This document shows, in pieces, positions 1-7,092 of a DNA stretch of 64,000 bases. The stretch is from Lachnospiraceae bacterium (GTDB lineage: Bacteria; Bacillota; Clostridia; Lachnospirales; Lachnospiraceae). The position numbers and the translations under genes are program-made. Under the pieces are notes generated by a model. The model had not been told where the DNA came from, did not search any database, and saw only the letters and a list, made by a program, of their open reading frames with translations. Where the stretch lies: positions 62,001 to 126,000 of the forward strand of contig CAJTFX010000002.1 of the NCBI GenBank assembly GCA_910575555.1, given 5' to 3'. Within the stretch, counting starts at the first letter, position 1. The number at the start of each line of letters is the position of its first letter.

Positions 1-2
1 CA

Positions 3-1853
3 GTTAATATGATGGATGTAGCGGCTAAAAACGGAATCAAAATACACACCCGGGAACTTGGCCAAAAGCTGGGCTGTCCGGTGACAGAGATTTCGGCCCT
101 GAAAGGGGAAGGCGTGCAGGAAGCGGCCGAACAGGCAGTGGAACTTGCCCGGAAAAAAGAGCTCGTAAAAGCCGTGCATCAGTTTTCAAAAAAGACAGAA
201 GAAACATTAACCGCCATTGAAAAGAAACTTGAAAAAGAAGTTCCTGAGGAGCAGAGAAGATTTTTTGCCTTAAAGCTGTTAGAGGGGGACGAGAAAATTG
301 CTGCGCAGATGAAACATGCGCCGGATGTAACAGCTGAAGCAGAAGCTCTTGAAAAAGAAATGGACGATGATGCGGAAAGTATTATTGCCAATGAAAGATA
401 TCTTTATATTTCTTCGGTGATCAAAGACTGCTGTGCCAGAGGGCGAAAAGGGAACGTAACAGTTTCAGACAAAATTGACCGGATTGTAACCAACCGAATT
501 CTGGCGTTACCGATTTTTGCGGCGGTGATGGCTTTTGTGTATTATGTCTCGGTGACAACAGTAGGAGACTGGGCCACTGGATGGGTCAATGACGGGATAT
601 TTGGCGAAGGATGGAATTTGTTTGGCATGGAAAGCATTCATGTGCCTGCAATTCCGGAATTGTTTTCAAGGGGATTGGAAGCCGTTGGTTGTGCATCCTG
701 GCTGCAGGGGCTGATTGTAGACGGCATTGTGGCCGGAGTCGGCGCAGTGCTGGGATTTGTGCCGCAGATGCTGGTGCTGTTTTTGTTTCTGGCGTTTCTG
801 GAAGCTTGCGGCTACATGGCAAGAGTGGCGTTTATCATGGACCGTATGTTCCGCAAGTTCGGCCTTTCAGGAAAATCTTTTATCCCGATGCTGATTGGAA
901 CGGGCTGTGGCGTGCCGGGGATTATGGCAAGCCGCACCATTGAAAATGACAGAGACCGGAAAATGACGATTATGACTACCACCTTCATTCCCTGCGGGGC
1001 GAAGCTGCCCATTATCGCATTGATTGCAGGGGCGTTTTTCAAAAATGCCTGGTGGGTATCCTTCAGCGCCTTTTTTGTGGGAATTGCAGCAGTGATTTGT
1101 TCCGGAATTATTTTAAAGAAAACAAGAATGTTTGCGGGAGAACCGGCGCCTTTTGTGATGGAGCTGCCGGCGTACCATATGCCCACTGCCCAAAATGTGC
1201 TGAGAAGTATGTGGGAACGGGGCTGGTCTTTCATTAAGAAGGCAGGAACGGTTATCCTGCTGTCTACGATTTTTGTGTGGTTCACCACATATTTCGGCTG
1301 GGTGGACGGACAATTCCGGATGCTGGATCAGATGGAGCTGGACAACAGTATTCTGGCGGCCATTGGAAATACGTTTGCGTGGCTGTTTATTCCTCTTGGT
1401 TGGGGCGACTGGAAATCAGCAGTTGCGGCAATTACAGGATTAGTTGCCAAAGAAAATGTGATAGGGACGTTCGGCGTTATTTTTGGATACGCTGAGGTGG
1501 CAGAGGACGGAGCAGAGATTTGGGGGCTGCTGGCTTCTTCCATGACGGCGGTTGCAGCGTACTCTTTTCTGGTATTTAATCTGCTGTGCGCGCCCTGTTT
1601 TGCCGCAATGGGAGCCATCAGGCGGGAAATGAACAATCACCGGTGGTTTTGGTTTGCCATTGGATACCAGTGTGTTCTGGCATATGCTGCGGCGCTTTGC
1701 ATTTACCAGATTGGAACATGGGTTACTTTGGGAACCTTCGGAATTGGAACAGCGGCGGCATTGCTTCTGCTTACCGGATTTATTTATCTGCTGTTTTGCC
1801 CTTCCCGGGAGGCCGGCAGCCTGAAAGCAAAAAGGCTGGCAGGGGCAAGATAA
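3..1853 (+). CDS. feoB: Ferrous iron transporter FeoB, 5' truncated by window edge
   Basis: This is the C-terminal part of a FeoB Fe(II) permease, an inner-membrane transporter with a cytosolic GTPase domain. The reading frame is open at the window edge, and the first visible residues are the GTPase G4 motif (V)NMMD, followed by the G5-type TSALKGEG-like segment (here ISALKGEG). So the true start lies upstream, and the ATG at 9 is internal. A helical linker is followed by about ten hydrophobic segments. The two conserved gate regions are visible: GCGVPG near nt 903, with FIPCGAKLP downstream, and LLCAPCFAA near nt 1580. The frame ends with TAA at 1853. FeoA, usually adjacent, is not in the window. 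Confidence 0.96.
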   Translation, partial: VNMMDVAAKNGIKIHTRELGQKLGCPVTEISALKGEGVQEAAEQAVELARKKELVKAVHQFSKKTEETLTAIEKKLEKEVPEEQRRFFALKLLEGDEKIAAQMKHAPDVTAEAEALEKEMDDDAESIIANERYLYISSVIKDCCARGRKGNVTVSDKIDRIVTNRILALPIFAAVMAFVYYVSVTTVGDWATGWVNDGIFGEGWNLFGMESIHVPAIPELFSRGLEAVGCASWLQGLIVDGIVAGVGAVLGFVPQMLVLFLFLAFLEACGYMARVAFIMDRMFRKFGLSGKSFIPMLIGTGCGVPGIMASRTIENDRDRKMTIMTTTFIPCGAKLPIIALIAGAFFKNAWWVSFSAFFVGIAAVICSGIILKKTRMFAGEPAPFVMELPAYHMPTAQNVLRSMWERGWSFIKKAGTVILLSTIFVWFTTYFGWVDGQFRMLDQMELDNSILAAIGNTFAWLFIPLGWGDWKSAVAAITGLVAKENVIGTFGVIFGYAEVAEDGAEIWGLLASSMTAVAAYSFLVFNLLCAPCFAAMGAIRREMNNHRWFWFAIGYQCVLAYAAALCIYQIGTWVTLGTFGIGTAAALLLLTGFIYLLFCPSREAGSLKAKRLAGAR

Positions 1854-1906
1854 AATAGGAATTGTTTGTGGGGCCAGCCTTTAGAATCAGAATAGGAGAA
1901 GATAAA

Positions 1907-2188
1907 ATGAGCGTTGTAATTATCGGCGGCCACGATCGTATGGCCTGCCAGTATAAAAAGATATGTAAGGAGTATCAGTGCAAAGCTAAAGTGTTTACGC
2001 AGATGTCCTGTAATCTGAAAGAAAAAATCGGAAGCCCGGATCTGGTAGTGCTTTTTACCAATACGGTGTCTCATAAAATGGTCCGCTGCGCCGTGGCCGA
2101 GGCCCAGAGAGTCCAGGCGGACATTGTCCGGTGCCATACCAGCAGCGGCAGTGCACTGACGGAGATTCTTGCTGAAAAATGCGGATGA
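1907..2188 (+). CDS. DUF2325 domain protein
   Basis: This is a 93-residue protein. It starts MSVVIIGGHDRM and contains PDLVVLFTNTVSHKM, the pattern of the small DUF2325 family found widely in Firmicutes, whose function is not established. ATG 1907 was chosen because AGGAGA lies just upstream, whereas the longer in-frame extension to 1862 has no ribosome binding site. It follows feoB by about 50 nt, so it may be co-transcribed with iron uptake. It has several cysteines (C18, C23 region and later), so metal or redox sensing is possible, but this is only an inference. Confidence 0.8.
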   Translation: MSVVIIGGHDRMACQYKKICKEYQCKAKVFTQMSCNLKEKIGSPDLVVLFTNTVSHKMVRCAVAEAQRVQADIVRCHTSSGSALTEILAEKCG

Positions 2189-2281
2189 CTTTCCATATAT
2201 TATCCCGGCAGTTAGATATCGCAGAATTTTACACAGGAGAAATCCCATGTTTTACCGTAGTTTTTTAGAAAAACCTTCCAA

Positions 2282-2310
2282 TTGACAGTGTATATTTTTC
2301 ATATTATATG
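2282..2310 (+). promoter_or_regulatory. Promoter of the rubredoxin gene
   Basis: A consensus -35 TTGACA lies at 2282-2287. A -10 of TTATAT or TATATG (2304-2310) follows after 16-17 nt. It sits about 45 nt ahead of the rubredoxin start and downstream of DUF2325, so rubredoxin probably has its own promoter. Confidence 0.6.
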
Positions 2311-2354
2311 GTAATATATAGAGGTGAATATCATTTTGAGAAGGAGGTGGAATG

Positions 2355-2513
2355 ATGGATAAGTATGTTTGCGAACCCTGCGGATATGTATATGATCCGG
2401 AAGCCGGTGATCCGGATAACGGAATTGCTCCCGGAACAGCATTTGAAGATTTGCCGGAGGACTGGGTATGTCCCCTGTGCGGATTAGGAAAAGATGTGTT
2501 TGTAAAAGAATAG
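2355..2513 (+). CDS. Rubredoxin
   Basis: This 52-residue protein has the full rubredoxin signature. Two CxxCG-type pairs are present: CEPCGY near the N-terminus and CPLCG near residues 39-42, which together ligate one mononuclear iron. The conserved [25 protein letters not shown] core lies between them. Rubredoxin is a cytosolic one-electron carrier used by anaerobes, for instance in superoxide or peroxide reduction. A strong AAGGAGGTGG site precedes tandem ATGs at 2352 and 2355; either could be used. The gene is short, and is followed at once by a hairpin terminator, so it is probably monocistronic. Confidence 0.97.
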   Translation: MDKYVCEPCGYVYDPEAGDPDNGIAPGTAFEDLPEDWVCPLCGLGKDVFVKE

Positions 2514-2524
2514 TAATAGCTTGC

Positions 2525-2549
2525 AGCCTGCGGTTTCGCAGGCTGTTTT
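2525..2549 (+). terminator. Rho-independent terminator after rubredoxin
   Basis: The stem AGCCTGCG / CGCAGGCT has a GTTT loop and is followed by a short T-rich tail (GTTTTG). It lies 11 nt after the rubredoxin stop codon. Confidence 0.8.
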
Positions 2550-2595
2550 GCTGTCTGTTTTAAGAGAAAAAATCTCCCTGTGCGGTTTGTTCACT

Positions 2596-2670
2596 TCACC
2601 AGGAAAAGCAAAGATTACTGTGAAATCGGGCAAAAAGAAAGTAACCATCACCGTGACTGTAAAGAAATAA
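2596..2670 (+). pseudogene. Orphan C-terminal tail of an Ig-like (BIG_2-type) surface protein
   Basis: The frame reads S-P-GKAKITVKSGKKKVTIT-VTVKK-stop. This alternating beta-strand pattern is typical of the last Ig-like repeat of secreted clostridial cell-surface proteins. No start codon or ribosome binding site belongs to it, and upstream the frame runs into the rubredoxin terminator. It is best read as the decayed end of a deleted gene. The identification rests on pattern only. Confidence 0.4.
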
Positions 2671-2676
2671 AAAATA

Positions 2677-2732
2677 AAAATGTCAGAATTACTGCACAGT
2701 CTGGAAACAGAAAGCAGTAATTCTGACATTTT
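2677..2732. terminator. Long perfect hairpin, probable bidirectional terminator
   Basis: The arms at 2677-2695 and 2714-2732 are perfect 19-bp reverse complements: AAAATGTCAGAATTACTGC against its complement. They enclose an 18-nt loop. A-runs on the left and T-runs on the right allow termination in either direction. It follows the Ig-like remnant, where it may have been that gene's terminator. Confidence 0.65.
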
Positions 2733-2824
2733 CTGGTATTAAGAAAAATGAAAAAACTGGGTATATGAAAATGCCAGGCAGAGAGTTATACTCGAAAACA
2801 TAAACAATAGAAAGAAGGTAGCTT

Positions 2825-3955
2825 ATGTATAAGATAATGACGCCCGGGCCAACCCAGGTCAGAGAAAATATCCGTCTGGCAAGAGCCAGAGAATGCACAA
2901 ATCCGGATTTGGATGAAAATTTTGCAGAGTTTTACAAAGAAACCTGCCAACAGATCAGCCGGCTGCTCCATACAGAAAATGAAACGCTGATTCTGGGCGG
3001 AGAAGGGATACTGGGGCTGGAAGCCGCCTGCGCTTCCCTGACAGAGCCGGGCGACCGGGTGCTGGTACTGGATAACGGAATCTTTGGGAAGGGATTTGCA
3101 GATTTTGTATCCATGTACGGCGGAAAACCAGAATTGTACACAGTGGATGATAAAAATCCCATTGACCCTCATGCACTGGAAGAATTTTTAAAGGACAGTC
3201 ACGATTATAAATATGCCACGCTGGTGCATTGCGATACGCCCAGCGGTATGCTGAATGACGTCCACAGGCTATGTCCTGTGTTGAAACGTTATGGGATTCT
3301 TACGGTGGTGGACGCAGTTTCCTCCATGTTTGGAGAAGAACTGGATGTGGACCGGGCCGGTATTGATGTGGTCTGCGGCGGTTCCCAGAAAGCCGTTTCC
3401 GCGCCTCCGGGACTGACTTTTGTAACTGTCAGTGAAAAAGCGAAGAAGGCTATGGCAGAGAGAACGACAAAGATTGCGTCTTTTTATGCCAATCTGAAAG
3501 TTTTTGAAGGGTATTATGAAGCGAAATGGTTTCCCTATACCATGCCAATCAGCGATATTTACGGGCTGCGGCAGGCAATTGACAATATTGAACATGATAA
3601 AAATATGCTGGATCGCCATGCAAAGATTGGAAACGCCTGCAGACAGGCATTAAAAGAAGCAGGATTAAAACTTCATCTGGAACAGGGATTTTCCAATACG
3701 GTAACAGTATTTGATGTGCCGGAGGGAACAACCGCATCAAGGATTCTGGAAATCATGAAAAAAGAATACAATATTATGCTGGCAGGTTCCTTTGACAGCC
3801 TTGCAGGGCAGGTGATCCGCATTGGACATATGGGAAGCAACGCCAATACTGCAGATATGGCAGAAACCATGGAAGCCCTGGAACATACGCTGAATCAATT
3901 GGGTATACCTCTGAAATGCTCCCTGAAAGACAGGTTTTGTGAATTGGCGGATTGA
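2825..3955 (+). CDS. Class V PLP-dependent aminotransferase (alanine-glyoxylate type)
   Basis: This 376-residue cytosolic PLP enzyme of fold type I is similar to alanine-glyoxylate/serine-pyruvate aminotransferases. It starts MYKIMTPGPTQV, the usual family start (TPGPT). The glycine-rich GGEGILGLEA segment follows, then D-A-V-S-S for the cofactor pyridine. GGSQKAVSAPPG contains Lys189, the expected Schiff-base lysine. The length fits the family. The physiological amino donor and acceptor cannot be told from sequence. It precedes nadA by 97 nt on the same strand, so the two may be one transcript. The ATG is supported by AGAAGG about 8 nt upstream. Confidence 0.85.
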   Translation: MYKIMTPGPTQVRENIRLARARECTNPDLDENFAEFYKETCQQISRLLHTENETLILGGEGILGLEAACASLTEPGDRVLVLDNGIFGKGFADFVSMYGGKPELYTVDDKNPIDPHALEEFLKDSHDYKYATLVHCDTPSGMLNDVHRLCPVLKRYGILTVVDAVSSMFGEELDVDRAGIDVVCGGSQKAVSAPPGLTFVTVSEKAKKAMAERTTKIASFYANLKVFEGYYEAKWFPYTMPISDIYGLRQAIDNIEHDKNMLDRHAKIGNACRQALKEAGLKLHLEQGFSNTVTVFDVPEGTTASRILEIMKKEYNIMLAGSFDSLAGQVIRIGHMGSNANTADMAETMEALEHTLNQLGIPLKCSLKDRFCELAD

Positions 3956-4052
3956 CAGAACGGCGATATTGTGAGATAGTAAGCAGAAAAGAATACCTGA
4001 GACAATCTTCTGTCCGGGACAGGAGAACACAGGAAAGAAAGCAGGAGAAGAT

Positions 4053-4955
4053 ATGTCAACTTTAGATAAAATCAATCAACTGAAACAGGAACGAGATGCA
4101 GTAATTTTGGCTCACTATTATGTCAATGATGAAGTACAGGCAATTGCAGACTATGTGGGAGACTCCTTTTATCTCAGTAAAATTGCAACTTCCGTGGAGG
4201 CAAAGACCATTGTATTTTGCGGCGTGTCGTTTATGGGAGAAAGCGCCAAGATCCTCAATCCGGAAAAAACGGTGATTATGCCGGATAAGACAGCGGATTG
4301 TCCCATGGCCCATATGGCGGATATAGAGAAAATCAACCAGGTGCGGAAGGAATATAAAGACGTGGCTGTGGTTTGCTATATCAATTCCACCGCAGAGCTG
4401 AAAACCTATTCCGATGTGTGCGTCACCTCATCCAATGCCCTTAAGATTGTAAAAGCACTGCCGAATCAGCATATTTTCTTTATCCCGGATGAACATCTGG
4501 GACGGTATGTGGCTGCCCAGGCGCCGGAGAAGCATTTTATTTTTAACGACGGATTCTGTCATGTACATAAAAGCATTACGCAAAGGAGCGTCGCAAAGAC
4601 CAAAGAAGCCCATCCAGGGGCAGAGATTCTGGTGCATCCGGAATGCACCGGGGAGATCACTGCCATGGCAGATTATGTGGGAAGCACCTCCGGAATTATT
4701 GAATATGCCGCAAAGAGCAGCGCAGAAGAATTTATCATCTGCACAGAACTGGGCGTGCTTTACGAGCTGAAAGCGAAGAATCCCGGCAAACGATTTTATT
4801 CCGCAGGGGAGTCCCAGTGCTGCCCCGATATGAAGCTTATTACACTGGAAAAAATAGCATACGCCCTGGAACACATGACAAATACCGTAGAAATGGAAGA
4901 GGAAATGCGGCTTCGCGCCAACAGGCCCCTGGAGCGTATGCTGGAATTGGGATAA
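4053..4955 (+). CDS. nadA: Quinolinate synthase NadA
   Basis: NadA condenses iminoaspartate with dihydroxyacetone phosphate to quinolinate, the first committed NAD precursor, using an oxygen-sensitive [4Fe-4S] cluster. The protein is 300 residues, as usual for the short-type enzymes. The three expected cluster ligands are Cys83 (in ADCPMAH), Cys169 (in GFCHVH) and Cys257 (in SQCCPDMK), spaced as in the characterised short enzymes. The substrate motifs HYYVND, CYINSTAE and HPECTGEI are also present. nadB and nadC, which often flank it, are absent here. It converges with the minus-strand transporter gene downstream. Confidence 0.96.
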   Translation: MSTLDKINQLKQERDAVILAHYYVNDEVQAIADYVGDSFYLSKIATSVEAKTIVFCGVSFMGESAKILNPEKTVIMPDKTADCPMAHMADIEKINQVRKEYKDVAVVCYINSTAELKTYSDVCVTSSNALKIVKALPNQHIFFIPDEHLGRYVAAQAPEKHFIFNDGFCHVHKSITQRSVAKTKEAHPGAEILVHPECTGEITAMADYVGSTSGIIEYAAKSSAEEFIICTELGVLYELKAKNPGKRFYSAGESQCCPDMKLITLEKIAYALEHMTNTVEMEEEMRLRANRPLERMLELG

Positions 4956-4994
4956 AGGGGAAGTCTAAAGCAGACCAATACCCGATGGATGGAA

Positions 4995-5705
4995 TTAGGG
5001 TTTCTGTAAGTTTTCCATTCTGCCGTGCAGATAGCGCGCAAGATACACAAAAGGCGTGTCCGCCAGACTGGTGATCAGAAAAATCACATAACTGGAAACG
5101 GCAATGGATATCAGCGTGGGAGTATCGTGAGTGCCCAGGAATGCGCCCCAGGTAAATAAAACCGTGTTCAAAAGCTGGGAGATCATGGTGGAGCCGTTGT
5201 TTCTCAGCCACAGGAATTTTTTCCGGTCGCCGAATTTTTTCTCGGTAAACGCCCACCATTTATGGTAAGCCCATACATCAAAAAGCTGAACAATCACATA
5301 GACGATAATGCCCACCGCCATAAGCCTTGGGGTATTGGAAAATACTGTGCGGATGGCCGGGGAGGCAAAATCGTTTTCATTGGGCACATACAGCATCCAG
5401 GACTGGCTGATGGCTATGAAAATAACCGATGTCGCAATGCCGAGAGTAACGGCCCTTTGGGCAGATTTTTTTCCGTAAAGTTCACTCAATATATCAGTAA
5501 CCAGGAACGTGGAGGCAAACAGGATATTGCCCAGGGTCATTTCCATTCCGAAGGCGTCCACCACAATCAGAACTTCAATATTGGCAGTAATTGTGGCAGC
5601 CACAGTCCACAGGTAAAGTCCATGCTCCTGAAAGAGACGAAACAGGAGAAGAACCGTGGAAAAGATAAGAAACAGGGATAGTATCAAAAGTATTTCATTT
5701 TGCAT
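4995..5705 (-). CDS. Queuosine precursor transporter, YhhQ/Vut_1 family
   Basis: This 236-residue integral membrane protein has about six hydrophobic segments. The YhhQ (DUF165) signature segments are visible: NIEVLIVVDAFGMEMTLGN, FLVTDILSELYGKKSA and QLFDVWAYHKWWAFT. Family members import 7-deazaguanine bases, preQ0/preQ1 or queuine, for tRNA queuosine. Its start overlaps the end of the upstream radical SAM gene by 11 nt, indicating translational coupling and a shared function. The substrate of this copy is inferred to be a queuosine base. The aptamer-like sequence in the operon leader agrees but is itself uncertain. Confidence 0.9.
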   Translation of the reverse strand: MQNEILLILSLFLIFSTVLLLFRLFQEHGLYLWTVAATITANIEVLIVVDAFGMEMTLGNILFASTFLVTDILSELYGKKSAQRAVTLGIATSVIFIAISQSWMLYVPNENDFASPAIRTVFSNTPRLMAVGIIVYVIVQLFDVWAYHKWWAFTEKKFGDRKKFLWLRNNGSTMISQLLNTVLFTWGAFLGTHDTPTLISIAVSSYVIFLITSLADTPFVYLARYLHGRMENLQKP

Positions 5706-6429
5706 GGGTAACTACACCTCCTACTCCGAAAGCAGTATTTTCCATTAAAATATCCACCCGGCAGTTATGGATATATTTCGGATAAAGTTCCTTCGAAAAA
5801 ATCTGGATTACCTTTGGATCTGGTTTGACGGGTCTGTCGTTTTCCTGCATAATGTTGACGCAGACCCGTTCAAAATGCTTCAGGCCGGTTTGGATGTCAG
5901 AATCCATGCTTTCGGCGGTTTGTCCCGGAATGCCCTGCAAAAGACATACCTCGTCAAAATATTTTGCAATTTCTTCCGGGGAATCCGCTGTGATTCCCTT
6001 ATCCAGATAGCTTTCCCGAAACAGGGAGTTAAAGGTTTCCACACCCGTTTTTATCTTTAATTCTATGCCATGCTCGGCAAAGCGTTTCCGAAAATCAGCG
6101 ATTTCGTCTCTGTGGCGCCAGTGGCATTCAAAATGCGCCTGCCGGATGTTTTTCTTAAGACAGGTCTGCTGGATCAGGGCCACAGTCTGTTCATCCAGAT
6201 CCACAAAACTGCCGGAGTTGATGACTTCCAGTCTGCCGTGAATGCCGGTAACCTTTTCCAGCTGTCTCTGGTTTAAAGCAAAGTTTGCCGTCTGATCTCC
6301 GGCAGAATCCAAATGATAATCACAGAACCGGCACCGCCTCCAGGTGCAGCCCAGCCCCCGCAGCATCACAATTTCCCGGGGGTTTTTTTCTTCAATCACC
6401 GCATAGCGGTTAGGGTTAAAATCTTTCAT
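5695..6429 (-). CDS. Radical SAM protein, candidate queuine-salvage enzyme (QueL-like)
   Basis: This is a 244-residue radical SAM-type protein. Its cluster motif is unusual: Cys28, Cys33 and Cys36 form CX4CX2C (GCTWRRCRFCDYH) instead of the canonical CX3CX2C. ECHWRHRDE, LKIKTGVETFN and LLQGIPGQTAESM fit the rest of a half-barrel radical SAM fold. Overlap with a YhhQ-type transporter gene suggests a role in queuosine metabolism. A radical SAM subgroup (QueL) that turns queuine into preQ1 is known from gut Clostridia, and this could be a member, but the sequence alone does not prove it. The start ATG has AAAGGA upstream. Confidence 0.7.
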   Translation of the reverse strand: MKDFNPNRYAVIEEKNPREIVMLRGLGCTWRRCRFCDYHLDSAGDQTANFALNQRQLEKVTGIHGRLEVINSGSFVDLDEQTVALIQQTCLKKNIRQAHFECHWRHRDEIADFRKRFAEHGIELKIKTGVETFNSLFRESYLDKGITADSPEEIAKYFDEVCLLQGIPGQTAESMDSDIQTGLKHFERVCVNIMQENDRPVKPDPKVIQIFSKELYPKYIHNCRVDILMENTAFGVGGVVTHAK

Positions 6430-6530
6430 AGTTAAGTCCTTTCGTTGAATTTTTTGCCCGAAGGATTTTTATCTTATCAGTAAGTCCCTCATTCTGATGC
6501 TTCACAGTAACGGATTCTTTCCTGTAAGAT

Positions 6531-6556
6531 AAAAAATGGGCACGCAGAACGTGCCC
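6531..6556 (-). terminator. Terminator in the leader of the queuosine-salvage operon
   Basis: On the minus strand the perfect stem GGGCACG / CGTGCCC with loop TTCTG is followed by ATTTTTT. It lies between the promoter and the radical SAM gene, about 100 nt ahead of the start codon. It is therefore an intrinsic terminator inside a 5' leader, as expected for a transcriptional riboswitch or attenuator. Confidence 0.75.
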
Positions 6557-6604
6557 AAAGAAAAGAACGGCATTCCTTGCATTATATAAAGAATGATTCC
6601 GTTC
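6557..6604 (-). terminator. Second hairpin with T-rich tail in the same leader
   Basis: On the minus strand GAACGG...CATTC pairs with GAATG-CCGTTC around an A/T-rich loop and is followed by TTTTCTTT. It immediately follows the aptamer-like segment and precedes the stronger terminator at 6531-6556. It could be the expression platform, or part of the folded RNA. Confidence 0.5.
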
Positions 6605-6612
6605 CGTTAATT

Positions 6613-6652
6613 CCCTAGTTTTATTTAGAGACAGGATGGTCACGAACTGTCT
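6613..6652 (-). promoter_or_regulatory. Candidate preQ1-I-like riboswitch aptamer
   Basis: Minus strand: a 6-bp stem AGACAG / CTGTCT encloses the 12-nt loop TTCGTGACCATC, which ends in C. It is followed by an A-rich tail CTAAATAAAACTAGGG. A short stem, a 12-nt loop beginning TTC and an A-rich tail ending near CTAAGG/CTAGGG is the layout of the preQ1-I class. The location, upstream of a queuosine transporter, fits. The pseudoknot pairing between loop and tail is weaker than in known examples, so this is a candidate only. Upstream, CTTATGT and ACATAAG could close a further helix of the leader. Confidence 0.38.
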
Positions 6653-6736
6653 TATGTAGTTGTCTGTATCGAAATGTATCCCATGCTTACGCAGATTAAT
6701 CTGCCGCAGCACATAAGATGCCATTACTGATACGCT

Positions 6737-6765
6737 ATTCTAGCATATCACACGTATAATTGCAA
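6737..6765 (-). promoter_or_regulatory. Promoter of the queuosine-salvage operon
   Basis: On the minus strand, -35 TTGCAA (6760-6765) and -10 TAGAAT (6737-6742) are separated by exactly 17 nt. Transcription should start near 6730, giving a leader of about 300 nt before the radical SAM gene. The promoter is divergent from, and nearly abuts, the cobalamin-operon promoter at 6773-6800. Confidence 0.7.
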
Positions 6766-6772
6766 GAATAAC

Positions 6773-6800
6773 TTGTGTAAATCCAATAAAGTGGTATAAT
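6773..6800 (+). promoter_or_regulatory. Promoter of the repeat leader and cobalamin operon
   Basis: A perfect -10 TATAAT (6795-6800) is extended by TGG just upstream. A weaker -35 TTGTGT (6773-6778) lies 16 nt away. The predicted start of transcription (about 6806-6808) coincides with the ATG at 6808, so the transcript begins essentially at the first 42-bp repeat. Confidence 0.65.
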
Positions 6801-6807
6801 CTTTATC

Positions 6808-7092
6808 ATGAGGAGGGACCCAGCTTGGCTGGGAGGAGTCCTGATGATTTCCCGGAGGGACCCAACCCTACAGGGAGGAGTCCTGATGATTTCCCGGAGG
6901 GACCCAGCCTTGCAGGGAGGAGTCCTGATGATTTCCCGGAGGGACCCAGCCCTGCAGGAAGGAGTCCTGATGATTTCCCGGAGGGACCCAGCCCTGCAGG
7001 GAGGAGTCCTGATGATTTCCCGGAGGGACCCAGCCCTGCAGGGAGGAGTCCTGATGATCCCCGATAGTCTTTTGGAGGAACAATATCATTGA
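6808..7092 (+). CDS. Possible repeat-encoded leader ORF coupled to cbiD
   Basis: This open frame of 94 codons reads through the six repeats, giving copies of the 14-residue unit MISRRDPALQGGVL. It finishes with MIPDSLLEEQYH and a TGA at 7090-7092 that overlaps the cbiD start as TTGA. Every repeat supplies its own GGAGGA-N6-ATG, so translation could begin at any of several internal starts and end at cbiD. Whether a peptide is made is unknown. A second plus frame (GRSPDDFPEGPSPA repeats) is also open, as expected for a 42-nt repeat, so the coding claim is weak. Confidence 0.3.
   Translation: MRRDPAWLGGVLMISRRDPTLQGGVLMISRRDPALQGGVLMISRRDPALQEGVLMISRRDPALQGGVLMISRRDPALQGGVLMIPDSLLEEQYH
6812..7063 (+). 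repeat. Six tandem 42-bp repeats upstream of cbiD
   Basis: Units start at 6812, 6854, 6896, 6938, 6980 and 7022. Each reads approximately GGAGGGACCCAGCCCTGCAG then GGAGGAGTCCTGATGATTTC. Every unit contains a Shine-Dalgarno-like GGAGGA 6 nt before an ATG. Each can also fold, with GGAC pairing to GTCC around a CCC-TGCA-GGG inner hairpin; the first unit keeps an inner hairpin by different bases (CCCAGC-TTG-GCTGGG). The 42-nt length preserves reading frame. There are no spacers, so it is not a CRISPR array. Confidence 0.95.

Noticed and set aside
6416-6724. Minus-strand ORF of 102 codons ahead of the radical SAM gene
   Set aside because: It starts within a few bases of the predicted transcription start, has no ribosome binding site, and runs through two hairpins with T-tails; the sequence is better explained as a structured leader RNA.
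6531-6730. 6S RNA or another independent small RNA
   Set aside because: The 5' and 3' ends of the predicted 200-nt transcript do not pair, and the 6S-type open bubble is not seen; a leader for the downstream salvage genes fits better. An independent role is not fully excluded.
6812-7063. CRISPR array
   Set aside because: The six 42-bp units are directly tandem with no unique spacers between them, and no cas genes are in the window.
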